Shown here piece after piece: positions 11,958-22,133 of a DNA stretch of 64,000 nucleotides (its first letter is position 1; each line of letters starts with the position of its first letter). The stretch is taken from the NCBI RefSeq assembly GCF_030272615.1, contig NC_081405.1, positions 607,775,677 through 607,839,676 on the forward strand, read 5' to 3'. The notes under the pieces were generated by a model. The model was not told the origin of the DNA, searched no databases, and worked only from the letters and a program-made list of their open reading frames with translations. The position numbers were made by a program, and so were the translations under genes. The DNA comes from Cryptomeria japonica (lineage: Eukaryota > Streptophyta > Pinopsida > Cupressales > Cupressaceae).

Positions 11958-12205
11958 AGATCTTAATATACATGATAATCATATTCAGTACATTACCTCC
12001 ATCATATCTTTCTATGTTGGATCCCAATAGAACTATTAAAATATATAATCCTTATTTAAAAAACATTGATAAATCTAAATAGATCTTAATACACATGATA
12101 ATCATATTCAGTACATAACCTCCATCATATCTGTCTATGTTGAATCTCAATGCAACTAACACATATAATCCTTGTGCTCAATAGCACTTGAGTTAAAAAT
12201 CAAAA
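11958..12205. repeat. 124-bp tandem duplication
   Basis: AGATCTTAATA.ACATGATAATCATATTCAGTACA and the bases after it occur at 11958 and again at 12082, followed in both by a Cys-rich-looking ATCATATCT.TCTATGTTG block. The paralogous locus at 57085-57175 has a single copy, so the duplication is local. It lies downstream (minus sense) of the TIR gene. Confidence 0.8.
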
Positions 12206-12638
12206 GAAAAGTAAGATGCTGACGGAATTACTGCTGAAGAAGGATATTGTAGCCTTAGATAATGATATATAGTCCACCTTTCATAGTTGATGGGTTCCAA
12301 CAAACTCCCCATAACAAAATTAAACTGTTTGGACATTCTTAGAGGTCTTATTCAAATTGCTAAGAGCACTGATCGAGATCCTAAAGAGTAAATGCCATGT
12401 GAATTGTATGAATCAATGTCACAAGATGTCAATGTCATCAATCCTAAGCACATCCGTTGCTCAAGGAAATTTCAGCCACATAATATAACATAGAAATTTA
12501 GTGTACGTAATGCTGAGGAAATTAAGCCGTGGGCTCATAAAATAAGGCGGAGAACGTCATTTGATCCTGGACTGATATTTCCTCTAGGAATTTGAGCAAT
12601 TTCTTATGATCGAATTACAGGACTGCTGCGTCAGTTAC

Positions 12639-13618
12639 CTTTGTCTCTCTGCCTCGGTTGAGATTTCCTTCTCTCCATAAGCTCTGCGACACTAGATGCA
12701 ATTTGCTCCAGCAGCTCTCCTTGATCTCTACGATGCACACAATAAATCTCTTATTCAATTTTATATGCACAATATTCATTAGAAAACTTAAAATTTAAAA
12801 TGAACAAATAATCTCGTAACCTAATAGCATGCGCTACAGATATAATGTTTTAAAACCCACAGCAGACTATGAAATTAGCAAATTTCTCTCCTCCAATTTG
12901 AGGTATCAAAAGAAATTGAGGGCAAAATGGTACATGCTTTTTTCATAGACTTTAGATTACATCGACTCTTGATTTACTCATTACATCTAAGTGAAAGCAT
13001 GAATTTCGTTAACTGAAGCAAACAAAGCAATAAATAATTATACCCTCTAAAAATATAGCCCTTGATATATGAAACCTCATGAAGTGCTTTCCTCCACTCA
13101 TCAACTGTATCGACCTCAAATTTCCCAGAGTGCTTATGCTTTTGAACGGCTGGAGCATACACACTATTTTTGTCTTTCATTCGGAGCTCCGAAGGCTCAA
13201 CTCCACAAAATACAGGTATGATGGGAGCCCCAGTTTTGAGGATAAGATTCAGCTCCTTCAAACACGAAGTCGACTCTGCATAATTCGCAGACATAATGAC
13301 AATATGTAGAGATGTGGAGTAAATAGCATCCTCCATTGACTGAGGTATGCTGTTCCCAACTTGGATTGATTTCTTGTCAACGAAGACCTTCAATCCCTTA
13401 TTTTCAAGATTATGAAAGATTAGGCTTGCTACGGCTTTCCTCACATCTGCATCTCGATGGTTAAGGAATACGTCATAGTATGGTGCAGCGAGGAAAAGAG
13501 ATTTTGGGTTATTGTAAGCATGCTCATCATTTTCCATGGTAACAGGGCAGGTGAGAGCAAGGCAAAGAGACGGACAAAACATTATTTCAAGAAGGCACAG
13601 AAGAATGGTTATTTCCAT
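12639..13618 (-). CDS. TIR-domain resistance-type gene (exons 1-2, rest missing)
   Basis: ATG at 13618 sits in a strong context (GCCATGG). Exon 1 (13618-13044) encodes a hydrophobic N-terminus (MEITILLCLLEI..), then a TIR domain from YDVFLNHR (residues 48-55) through FVDKKS, SANYAES and IIPVFCGVEPSELR to EWRKALHEVS. The Glu of CLKEL (about residue 122), equivalent to the catalytic Glu of NADase TIRs, is kept. The usual Trp before CL is Ser. A GT at 13043/13042 pairs with an AG at 12729/12728 to join exon 2 (12727-12639) in frame as FRGDQGELLEQIASSV, a typical linker after TIR in plant TNLs. No P-loop, NB-ARC or LRR is visible downstream. If the acceptor near 12394 is used, the frame closes within about nine codons. 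It could be a TIR-only immune protein or a truncated TNL pseudogene. TIR enzymes act in effector-triggered immunity. Confidence 0.75.
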
Positions 13619-13682
13619 GGCAGCAAGACAATACAATCAGAGAAGACTGATTATTTGCATGGGAGCAAGGCGAGATAGGCTG

Positions 13683-13793
13683 TTTACAGTTATATAGACC
13701 AGGGATTATGACTCTACAGGCTTGTACGTGTACAATATTAATTTACAGTTATATAGACCAGGGATTATGACTAGAGGCTTGTACGTGTAGAAT
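13683..13793 (-). promoter_or_regulatory. Tandemly duplicated core promoter of the TIR gene
   Basis: A 59-bp unit (TTTACAGTTATATAGACCAG...) occurs at 13683-13741 and again from 13742. Each carries a TATA box on the minus strand (CTATATAA, at about 13691-13697 and 13750-13756). The near one lies about 75 bases upstream of the ATG at 13618, a normal distance for a plant core promoter. The paralogous locus has one copy only (about 59655-59720). Promoter function is inference from position and motif. Confidence 0.55.
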
Positions 13794-13892
13794 GTGAATA
13801 GAACCAGGGCCTTATACAGCGACTCTAAAATTTAACTTTTGAAAATTTGATTGCTATACAATGTTATTTGTCTTGAATTCAAACACATAATT

Positions 13893-14198
13893 TGTTGGAG
13901 TCTAATCTCACCCACCCCATCCACATGCTCCGTATGCACAAGTGTTTACAGAATTAGCAGGATTTGGATTTGTTTTCAACATCTACTCCAACCTGTCCAC
14001 CGTACCATCTATAGTCTATAGTCTTCAAACATTATTTTATATGCAAAAATTCTGGAAGTTTCCAGCTACCTCCTGTCCATTCTAGAAACATCTAAGACCT
14101 CCATTAAAAGAGGCATTTTGTAATCATTTTGTGGAATGAATGAATGAAATATGTTTATAGTGTATTTGTCTGCCCTATTTCCTCCCCTGTTTCTAACA
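13893..14198 (+). repeat. 5' LTR of the G-patch element
   Basis: It starts TGTTGGAGTC and ends TTTCTAACA. It matches the 3' LTR except for scattered changes, an extra TATAGTC repeat and an extra GAAT unit. Confidence 0.93.
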
Positions 14199-14199
14199 T

Positions 14200-14211
14200 T
14201 GGTATCAGAGC
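14200..14211 (+). other. Primer-binding site of the G-patch element
   Basis: TGGTATCAGAGC begins one base after the LTR and matches the initiator Met tRNA 3' end. Confidence 0.93.
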
Positions 14212-15016
14212 TAATGGTATACGATCTTGAAGAGCTTGGAGAGGCAGATGAATCTGAAGGAATGCTGGTTTGAAGACAAGCTGCTTAGGAGCCGCCCAAA
14301 TTGCAGGATACGCTGAAGCTGCTGAAGGTGATATCGCTGCTACAGACCAGACAGAGCTCATATTTGCAATGGGAGTCAGATTTTGATTAGTTGCATGCCA
14401 ATTAGTAGAGCTGAATTTGGAGGAATGTTCTCTGTGAAGATTGTTGGATTGCTGTTGTTCTCTCTGTGTTTTCTAATGACAGTTTTAGGGAGTGCTGATC
14501 TTTGGGCATTACTTAGAACAACATAAATCTCCTCTTACAAGGGCTGCATCTTCTCATAACAATCCGTAAGACTATCATTTATTTGGGTTTGATTATTTAT
14601 TTGTATGGAGAAGGGTGCTCTCGGTTCAAATTGTGGTTTAAGTGCCCCAATTTATAATGCCATGTTCTTCTTTGTATCTCTTTGAGCTATCGTGTGAGGA
14701 TTGTGAAGCTCTCTGACTTGCATAGAAAGAGATTTGTAATGGTCTGCTCTGATTTGACTCCTCTGTGTAATCTTCTGCGCTACTTTGTTTTTGTTTAGTT
14801 CCTTCTCATGAAAATCATTGCCCCATGAAGAAAAGAAAGTCATGGACAGTGATGACTATTGGAGAAAATAGAGAGCCAGAGGATTATTGAAGAAGCTACT
14901 ATAGACGCTCAAGCCGATTGGAGAAGGGAAGTCGAAGGGTATCACTTGTTCAAAGGAAATTCACAGTACAGAAATACAAGTGTCTAAACAAGGTAAGTTT
15001 AATTCTTTTTGTTTCA
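14212..15016 (+). other. Leader region of the G-patch element
   Basis: About 800 bases lie between primer site and ORF. It has only short open frames and, at about 14990, a consensus splice donor (AAG/GTAAGT) close upstream of the ORF start. No gag block is recognisable. It would hold packaging and dimerisation signals if the element was mobilised in trans. That is inference. Confidence 0.5.
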
Positions 15017-16015
15017 ATGGGTAAAGTGGACAGAGTAAAGAAAGAGAAAACAAAAGATTTGGAAAAAGAATTGAAGGAATGTAAAAAGAAAATTTCAGAA
15101 ATGATAATGCTTTTAAAAGAGAAACAAATGGAAAAATGTGAACTATTAGATGAAAATTATAATCTTGAAAAAGAATTGAATGAAGTTAAAGATAAAAATA
15201 AGGAATTAGAAGAGAAATTACAGTTATTTGATGATATCAAAAGGAAGTTTGATGATTTGGAAGAAATTTCAAAAAGGTTAGAAGAAGAAAACAATTTACA
15301 GAAAAGGGAAATTTTAAATCTGAAACAAGAGAATGAATGTTTGAAGTTAGAACCACTAGTTAGTAATGCTTCATGTGACACAAAAGATTTGTGTTCATCA
15401 TTCAGTGAAAGTGATTTATTTGAAACTGTTTGTGATAAAGAATGCAAGAAAGAAGATGAGAATGTGTTTGCAAATTATGTTAGTTGTGATGATAAGAATA
15501 TTGGTTTAAAAATCATGAAGAAAATGGGTTATAAAGGTCAAGGATTGGGAAAACAAGAACAAGGAATTAGAGAGCCTATTGAGCCTATAATGAGGCCAAA
15601 GTATGAAGGCCTTGGATATAGCAAATGTGAAAATGATGTTCAACATGATATATGTTTAAACAAATCAGTTCAAAGAAAGAAAGAAACCCAGTGTTCTCAT
15701 TGCAATAGAGAAGAACATAGAAAAGAGATGTGTTGAGATTTGCATCCATGTAAAATTTGTGGTTTGAGAAATCATTCTGAAAAAATGTGTTGGAAGAAAG
15801 AATCAATAAGAGGTTGTATAAAAATGGATTGTGGATGGACCTATGGAGCTAATTGGAAAAAGCTCACTGGTATGTTCAAAAGATTGTACAAATGTTCATA
15901 TGTGAACAACAATAGAAGTAATGAAAGCTTTGAATGTCCAAAAGGGATTAAAAATGTTTTCAGCCAAAAGAAACCATTGTCTAGCAAGGCAACTACTGAT
16001 TGTATGATGTTTTGA
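15017..16015 (+). pseudogene. Coiled-coil / G-patch / CCHC zinc-knuckle protein
   Basis: The first ATG of this frame is at 15017 ([11 protein letters not shown]). The frame runs 332 codons with a single TGA (15734-15736), probably a changed Trp codon. Residues about 5-115 are a Lys/Glu-rich coiled coil. Residues about 160-202 are a G-patch: [18 protein letters not shown], then EPI.P..RP and GLGY. Then two CCHC knuckles follow, [14 protein letters not shown] (before the stop) and CKICGLRNHSEKMC (after it). G-patches bind RNA or RNA helicases and occur next to protease in some retroviruses and plant Ty3 elements. Knuckles bind nucleic acid. The combination suggests a gag/nucleocapsid-like packaging protein. 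No protease DSG/DTG or RT motif is present. It could be a captured host RNA-binding gene. Confidence 0.8.
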
Positions 16016-16280
16016 AGACTTCAAACCAAAGAGATTGAGAGACTACAATAGCAGTTGAAGAAAATTGGAGGACAAGAAAGAAAGAGAAGTTGATGAAAGA
16101 AATCAAAAAATCAGAGGAGGATATCAGTTAAAGAGAAGACATTGTGAATGCTGAAAAATGCAGTAGTTGTAACAACAACCAGTTAGTAAGAAAACCAAAG
16201 AAGAGATCACAGACAAAAAGGGAAGATAGTTGAAGAAAGTTGGAAAGAACAAAAGAATGGATAGAATATTGGTAGTTGAG

Positions 16281-16292
16281 ATTAAGGGGGAG
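16281..16292 (+). other. Polypurine tract of the G-patch element
   Basis: ATTAAGGGGGAG abuts the 3' LTR, the plus-strand primer position for reverse transcription. Confidence 0.88.
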
Positions 16293-16588
16293 TGTTGGAG
16301 TCTAATCTCACCTACCCCCATCCACATGCTCTGTATGCACAAGTGTTTACAAAATTAGCAGGATGTGGATTTGTTTTCAACATCTACTCCAACCTGTCCA
16401 CCGTACCATCTATAGTCTTCAAACATTATTTTATATGCAAAAATTCTGGAAGTTTCCAGCTACCTCCTGCCCATTCTAGAAACATCTAAGACCTCCATTA
16501 AAAGAGGCATTTTGTAATCATTTTGTGGAATGAATGAAATATGTTTATGGTGTATTTGTCTGCCCTATTTCCTCCCCTGTTTCTAACA
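16293..16588 (+). repeat. 3' LTR of the G-patch element
   Basis: It has TG...CA ends and pairs with 13893-14198. It is followed directly by TAATT, the target duplication. Confidence 0.93.
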
Positions 16589-16625
16589 TAATTCAGGTTT
16601 TTGTTACTTTATTTTATAGTGTTTT

Positions 16626-16705
16626 CCAAAATGGCTTGATCTGTTGGAAGAATCAAATGCCAATTCCAAAATAGCTTGATCTGTTGGAAGAATCAAATGC
16701 CAATG
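16626..16705. repeat. 40-bp perfect-period tandem duplication
   Basis: CCAAAATGGCTTGATCTGTT... occurs twice in direct succession with two differences. It lies in the region upstream of the TIR gene, beyond the G-patch element. Confidence 0.85.
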
Positions 16706-16880
16706 TAGAGCTAAAGTTAAAGTAGGACAACATCATGTCACTATGCTTCCAGTGGCATCCGATAATCCTTAGACTGTGGGATTGCGAAAGGGAAGTTCAC
16801 CCACTCCGATGTTGATTTCCTTGGCTTTTAGACATCTTCTTCCAATTGTAGCATGACTCCTAGGTCTTTAGATTTGTTGA
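16706..16880 (-). pseudogene. 3'-exon fragment shared by the TIR-gene loci
   Basis: The minus strand encodes RCLKAKEINI..VGELPF.NP followed by a stop (about 16850-16770). The same peptide occurs at 57363-57480 and twice at 60412-60640. The common block also carries GTTAAAGTAGGACAAC and CTTCATGTCACTAT beside it. Its recurrence next to TIR-gene pieces suggests the last exon of a member of that family. I do not recognise the domain. Confidence 0.5.
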
Positions 16881-17720
16881 AAATGCCTATTATAGACTTA
16901 TGTGCTAGTCATCGAGTAGAGTACCCGTAGGGGAGAGTGGAGAAAAGGAATGGTTGCTACCGGGACCAAGATTCCAACGACCAGCATCAACTTGGCATAC
17001 ATGCATGTGTAATTATGAGGACTTCCACTTGTGGTAGGACTCGTAGCTCTTCAGATTTGTTGTAGGAGGAATCTACGTGTAATTATATTGGTTGTAGCCT
17101 CTACACCTATTCATATTTTCAATATGCACTTCATGCATGACATGCATCATATTCAACTTAGTGCAAGAAAAATAATAAAAACTATTTATCAAACAATTGT
17201 TGTAAAATAAAGATTATTCGCATAAAGAAATAAACAGTCCTAAATATAGAACTGGAGATGGGTTTCTTATGCAATGAGTTTAGCGGTGGAACTCCCAGTA
17301 AGCCTCCATAATGATGGAACTTCATGTTTCAACGGTGGAACTAATAGTTCAAAATCAATTTCCAATATACCCCCCTTGATGTTGAGACTCACAATTTTAT
17401 CTTGAACCTTTCAAAAACTGGATCTTTGCAACTCGATGTGGCCTTAAAAGATAACTTGATGTGGCAAAGTCCAAACTCTTGCAACTCACTGTGCAACATT
17501 AATCATAGCAAGAAGTCATCAACTACTTATAACATAATCCAAAAATAACTTATAACCTTGATTAAAAATGAATTGATAACTTAACTAAATCACCATCAAT
17601 CCTTAGCTTAAAAGTGAACCATGCTAGACAAAAATTATATTATTTGACATTTTGGATGTAGGTAATTTTATTTTCCAAACTTGGGATGATGGAAAATGGA
17701 GTTTTGATATTAGATTTATA
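16881..17720. other. No gene recognised
   Basis: This is mixed-composition DNA with no open frame worth reporting, no LTR ends I can pair, and a weak internal repeat GGTGGAACT..CA (about 17283 and 17332). Confidence 0.4.
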
Positions 17721-18560
17721 TTTTTTTTGGGACCAACACTTTAATACAAATTGTGTGGTATGATTAATGACCATTTTGAATACAAATTGTGTGATTTTTT
17801 ATTGCAAAAATCTTGCACCCATTCAAATCTAGAAACTGCACTCTTGTTTATATGATGGATTATGGAAATCTTTTAGAATTTCCTTCTTTCTTTTGACAAA
17901 TTTCTTTTATTGGATTTTCCATTGCACTTCACTCTAGGATTCAAATATATATATTTTTTACTGTTATTTATTCATCAACATTTGAAATTTGATTTTGATC
18001 TTTTTCTTTGTTAGATTTATTTTTTCATTTGTTCCAATTTATGATTCAAGGATTTTGGAATAATGGTTTTGTTTTTGGATGGAAGGAGTTATATTAGAAA
18101 CCTTATTGTAAGGATACACATAGCCCCTAATTTAATGCTTTCATTAAATGGAGCTACCTTCAATATTGGTAAGCTACCATTAACATCATTATATTTCTTG
18201 ATTGATGGATAAAAAGGAACTTGATATCTACGATTCATACAAAATTGTTATAGTTCATAAGCACCTTGTTCATGTAGGCCTAATCTTTTTCTTTTATATT
18301 CTATGATTTAATATATTTCATTTGTAATGGGGTATTTATCATTTTTTAATCAAGATATAATATCATTTTTGTGTAGTTAAAAATGATCAATGTTTGGTAT
18401 TTTAACTTCTACAAAAAAGTTTACTTTGACAAAAGTGGATGATCTTAGTTGATAGGATATTGGGGATTTCCCCTTCTTAATTCTTGTTGTTGATTGATCA
18501 CTTTTAGTGATGATGTGATCCATGGTATAGTCTTTATTAAAATGTTTTATATCATCCCTT
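17721..18560 (+). repeat. Family D dispersed repeat, diverged third copy
   Basis: TTGGGACCAACACTTTAATACA and the following landmarks (GATGGAAGGA, CCCCTA, CATTAAATG, CTTGATTGATG, CATGTAGGCCTAATC, TGATCTTAGTTGAT) occur in the same order as at 4585-5200 and 47725-48330, with much more divergence. No coding sequence is seen. Confidence 0.65.
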
Positions 18561-20560
18561 TCATTTATTTTATCATCTTTGTATCCAAAAAGGAAAGTGT
18601 CTTATATTGGGATATGAAGGTTGTTGGGGTATGATATGATTAGGTTCCATTAGGTCTCTTATCCATGTTATAATTAGTGTCTTATTTTAGGACTTTATTG
18701 ATGTCCACTCCACTTTAGAAGGTTGCAATTTATTCTTCAATGCTTCCAACACTTTATCTAATTTAATAATCTTCTTAAAGGAGAAACTACAAAGGCTCTC
18801 CACCACAACTCATATATGATATTTCAAATAGGATAGAGGATATATAATTTTCTCTACCATAGATATTATAGGAGACAAACTCATACCTTGTAATGCCACT
18901 TGCTCATGTTGTCTATCCTTGAGTAGCTGTTTTATTTGCAACTTTGATAAGACAATGTTGTCTTAAAGAAAGGGAGAGGGGAGTCGCAATTAGACTAGTT
19001 GTTCCATGCATCCTCTCATCAACTTTATTGTGTGATTCAAGGTGTTCATACTATTCTTTTCAATGTGATTTTTTTACAACTTAAGAACTCAATAAACTTA
19101 CCAGCTACTTGTCTCCTATTACCCACTCCTACTACACGTAGATCATCTTCGGTTGTGCTACAATGCTTCTTCTCTAGCAATTGAGCATCTACAACATCTG
19201 GCATAACAAATGTGAGTATTTGTTCTATGATACTACTCACCTCCACACTTAAATTTTGTGAATCTGTGATGAATCTTAGCTTGGTCTTCAGATGAGTGGC
19301 AATGTCTTTAATTCTCTCCTAGTGTGAAAAATATATTTATTAGATCATGGGGGGGATAATATTATTTTGTAAAGAGTAGTAGGATAATTCATCCTTTTGT
19401 TTCTAGAGTTGTTGGTCCTCAAATTGAATTTCATGCTCAAGTTGATGTTGTATGCCTTTGGAGTTTGGGAAACTTTATAGTATTTCATATAGTTTTGTTG
19501 GGTGTTATGGTATCGTCATTGATGTCAACCCTTAGTGTTGTGGATATTTAGGTGATTAATATCTCTTATGGAGTTATTTTATTATCATTGATGTGTTGTC
19601 ATTAATGTAAAATACGTATGTGTGCTAAGGCGATGGTTTAGATGGTTGATGGAGGCTTGCCAGGATAACCATACCCAACTATGTGATGACACTCTTACCT
19701 TATGTTCACTAGTGTGCAGTTTTTGTTGATTTTTCTTGGAACACTATTATGGGAATCATATCTGTTGTTTATGCTTTTTGTGAGTACCTGATATTCATGT
19801 TAGATCATGTGACACTTATGATGGATTGCGAGGATTTAGTTTCTCTAGTGCTCCAATTGTTCTCTTGTATTTACTCCATATCATGTTTCAGATGAATCCT
19901 CTTTCTTTTTCTTGAATCATTCATGTATCTCTTGGTCCCTATTTGGTCATATGTATTATTTTCTGTTGTATGCCTTGATGGTAGGATGTAATTGATGTGA
20001 ACCTTATATATTTTTAACCTATTATTTATTAGAAGGTTCTTGCATTTGAAGCAGACCTGAAGATGTAGCCCATTAGGGGTGAACTTTGATATCAATTTTG
20101 GTGTTGTATGGTGTATGTGTTCATTTGGTTCCTTTTTATTTTGGATGTATGAATGACATTATGGTTTAAATGTATAATGTAATATAGGTGATATTAATCT
20201 TAATTGTATGTATGAGGTTATTAATTAAATGCAGTAATATGGATTATGATGGATGCAGCTTAGTGATGTAATGTAGCTAATGTCAGATGTATATATTCAA
20301 TCATGCGAGTTAAATCTCTTATGGAATTTAATTTTTGTCCTTGTGGTAATCATTTTATCATGAGTAGGATTAATCATTCTCATTTTTATTTGGATTAATA
20401 AACCTTAATGTTACTTGGACTAACTGAGTAATCTTCGTTGGAAACCCTTTAGGTGTTTAAGTTAAGTCTTCTGCTTGTGCAAATGTTATTGCAATATTTA
20501 ATTTAATGCATCTTTAAGCTCTTTAGTGTTTAAAAAAAATTATTTGCACTCTTTTCAAGA
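18561..20560. other. Unassigned stretch, possibly the 5' part of the copia C element
   Basis: There is no clear gene. A minus-strand frame at 19320-19046 (containing IEQILTFVMPDVVDAQLLEKK) has coding-like composition but no family I recognise. From about 19496 (TGTTGGGTGTTATGG) to 20560 the sequence is T-rich and LTR-like, directly upstream of the copia pol remnant. No primer site or partner LTR could be found, so the assignment is tentative. Confidence 0.3.
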
Positions 20561-20569
20561 TTTTTAGTT

Positions 20570-21947
20570 GAATCCTTTAGGGTTTCTTGGCGGGGAATTA
20601 CACATTGCTGGAGAATTGAAAGAAGATGAGGTTGTAAAAAAGGCACTCTGATCTCCTCCTAAAACTTGCAGTTATAAAGTATCTAGTATAGAAGAAGGTA
20701 AAGAATTGGATAATTATCTAATTGATCAATTATATGGTTCTCTAACTATATTTGAGATGAAATAAATTAACAAAGATGCTCCTAAGAGTGAAACATCATT
20801 CAAAGTTAGTAAAAAGGTAGAATATGAAGTTGTTAATCAGTATGATGACTTGGATGAAGTTGAGGAAAACTTTGTGAGAATATTAAAGAAAGGAACTAGC
20901 AAGTATAAAGGTAAGTTACCTTACAAATATTTTGATTATGGAGAATTGGTAATTTTGTATCCAAGTGTATCTTTAGAGAATAAAAAGATACAAAGAAAAG
21001 AGCCAAGTTTAAAAGAAGTTTGTATTCCAAGGAAAACAATTGTTCCTCAAAATATGTGGATCAGGATGATTAAAATGATGTAAAACTATCATGGCCTTGA
21101 AAGTTGGTGACAAAAAGGAAGATGTTGGAAAATGTAAGAGTTTTGGTACCTTGCACACTTACGAAAACAATGAAAAGTCAATGATTGTGTTGAATGCCTT
21201 TCATACAAAATAAGAGTAAATTTTTTGTGTCATTGAAAATGGGCACTCTCATCATATGACTAATTATAAAGGGAATTTAAAAAGCCTTAATATATAGAAT
21301 GGAGGATCAGTTAAGTTTGGTGACAAAGGGTGTAGTTAAATTTGTGGAAAAGGTACCATAAAAATTGATGGAAAAGAATAAGTTAAGGATGTTCTTTATG
21401 CAAAAGGAATGAAACATAATCTTCTCAGTGTTAGTTAGATGAGAATAGTAGAGGGTAAAATATTACATTTAATAACAAGAGTTGTGAAATGAAAAAATGA
21501 AATACTAGTAAATTAGTTGTAGAAGAAATTAGGATTGATGGGAAAGTTTGCCATCTAAAGCAAACAAATTGAAGTTGTTTGATGGATGAAACCATTGAAT
21601 GTTGGTCATATAAAAAGAGTATTGATCACATGAATTATGATAATATGGTTAAGATCAACTCATACAATAAGGGATATGAAAATATAATCAAGAATACAAA
21701 TACCCTATGCAAGGAACATCAAATTGGAAAGAAAAATACAACAAGTTTCATGAACAAAGAGTATTTTACTAAGAAACCTTTGGAGTTGATACATATTGAC
21801 CTATGCCAACCTACTAGAATACAAGGAATCAATGATGAAAGGTAGTTTATATTTCTCATTGATGATTATTTTATAATGATTTGGGTTAAATTTTTGAGAG
21901 ATAAATTAAAAGATCTATATAATTTTAAAACTTTTAAAACTATGGTT
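20570..21947 (+). pseudogene. copia protease, GAG-preintegrase and integrase N-terminal part
   Basis: Frames give a charged leader (20850-21083), then VIENGHSHHMTNYKGN (about 21230), which is the retropepsin region with the catalytic DSG reading ENG. Then GGSVKFGDKGCS, VKDVLYAKGMKHNLLSVS (about 21390) and the zinc-binding preintegrase block (NVGHIKR region, about 21600). The start of the integrase catalytic core follows: KKPLELIHIDLCQPTRIQG (about 21770-21830). The order PR-IN before RT is diagnostic of copia. Stops are frequent. The block ends within the copy of the target sequence TTTTAAAACTATGGTT. Confidence 0.82.
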
Positions 21948-22133
21948 TTGAATAATAGAAAACAAGTTTTGATGGGCCCCTGAAACCCATTACAACCAAA
22001 AGATCAAAAGATATACATTAAAGTGCAAAAAAACACAAAAGACATCAACCAAGAAAAGGATAGATGACACGCAAAAAAGATGGCAACCTAGAGATAGCTA
22101 AAAAAAATAGGACCGACAAAGAAAGAGCGCAGG

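Larger units (their letters stand above)
13888..16593 (+). mobile_element. Complete non-autonomous LTR retrotransposon (G-patch element)
   Basis: A 306-bp 5' LTR, tRNA-iMet primer site, internal ORF, polypurine tract and 296-bp 3' LTR, in that order, are flanked by a perfect 5-bp target duplication TAATT (13888-13892 and 16589-16593). The element proper is 13893-16588 (2696 bp). The LTRs differ by about six substitutions and three small indels (about 2%), so the insertion is fairly recent. There is no protease, integrase, RT or RNase H, so it must have been mobilised in trans. It lies about 200 bp upstream of the TIR gene promoter. The paralogous locus at about 59800-59860 preserves the uninterrupted site. 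Confidence 0.93.

Noticed and set aside
12639-13618. Bacterial-type TIR defence system
   Set aside because: Introns, the plant TNL linker after the TIR, and the retrotransposon-filled context show a plant resistance gene.
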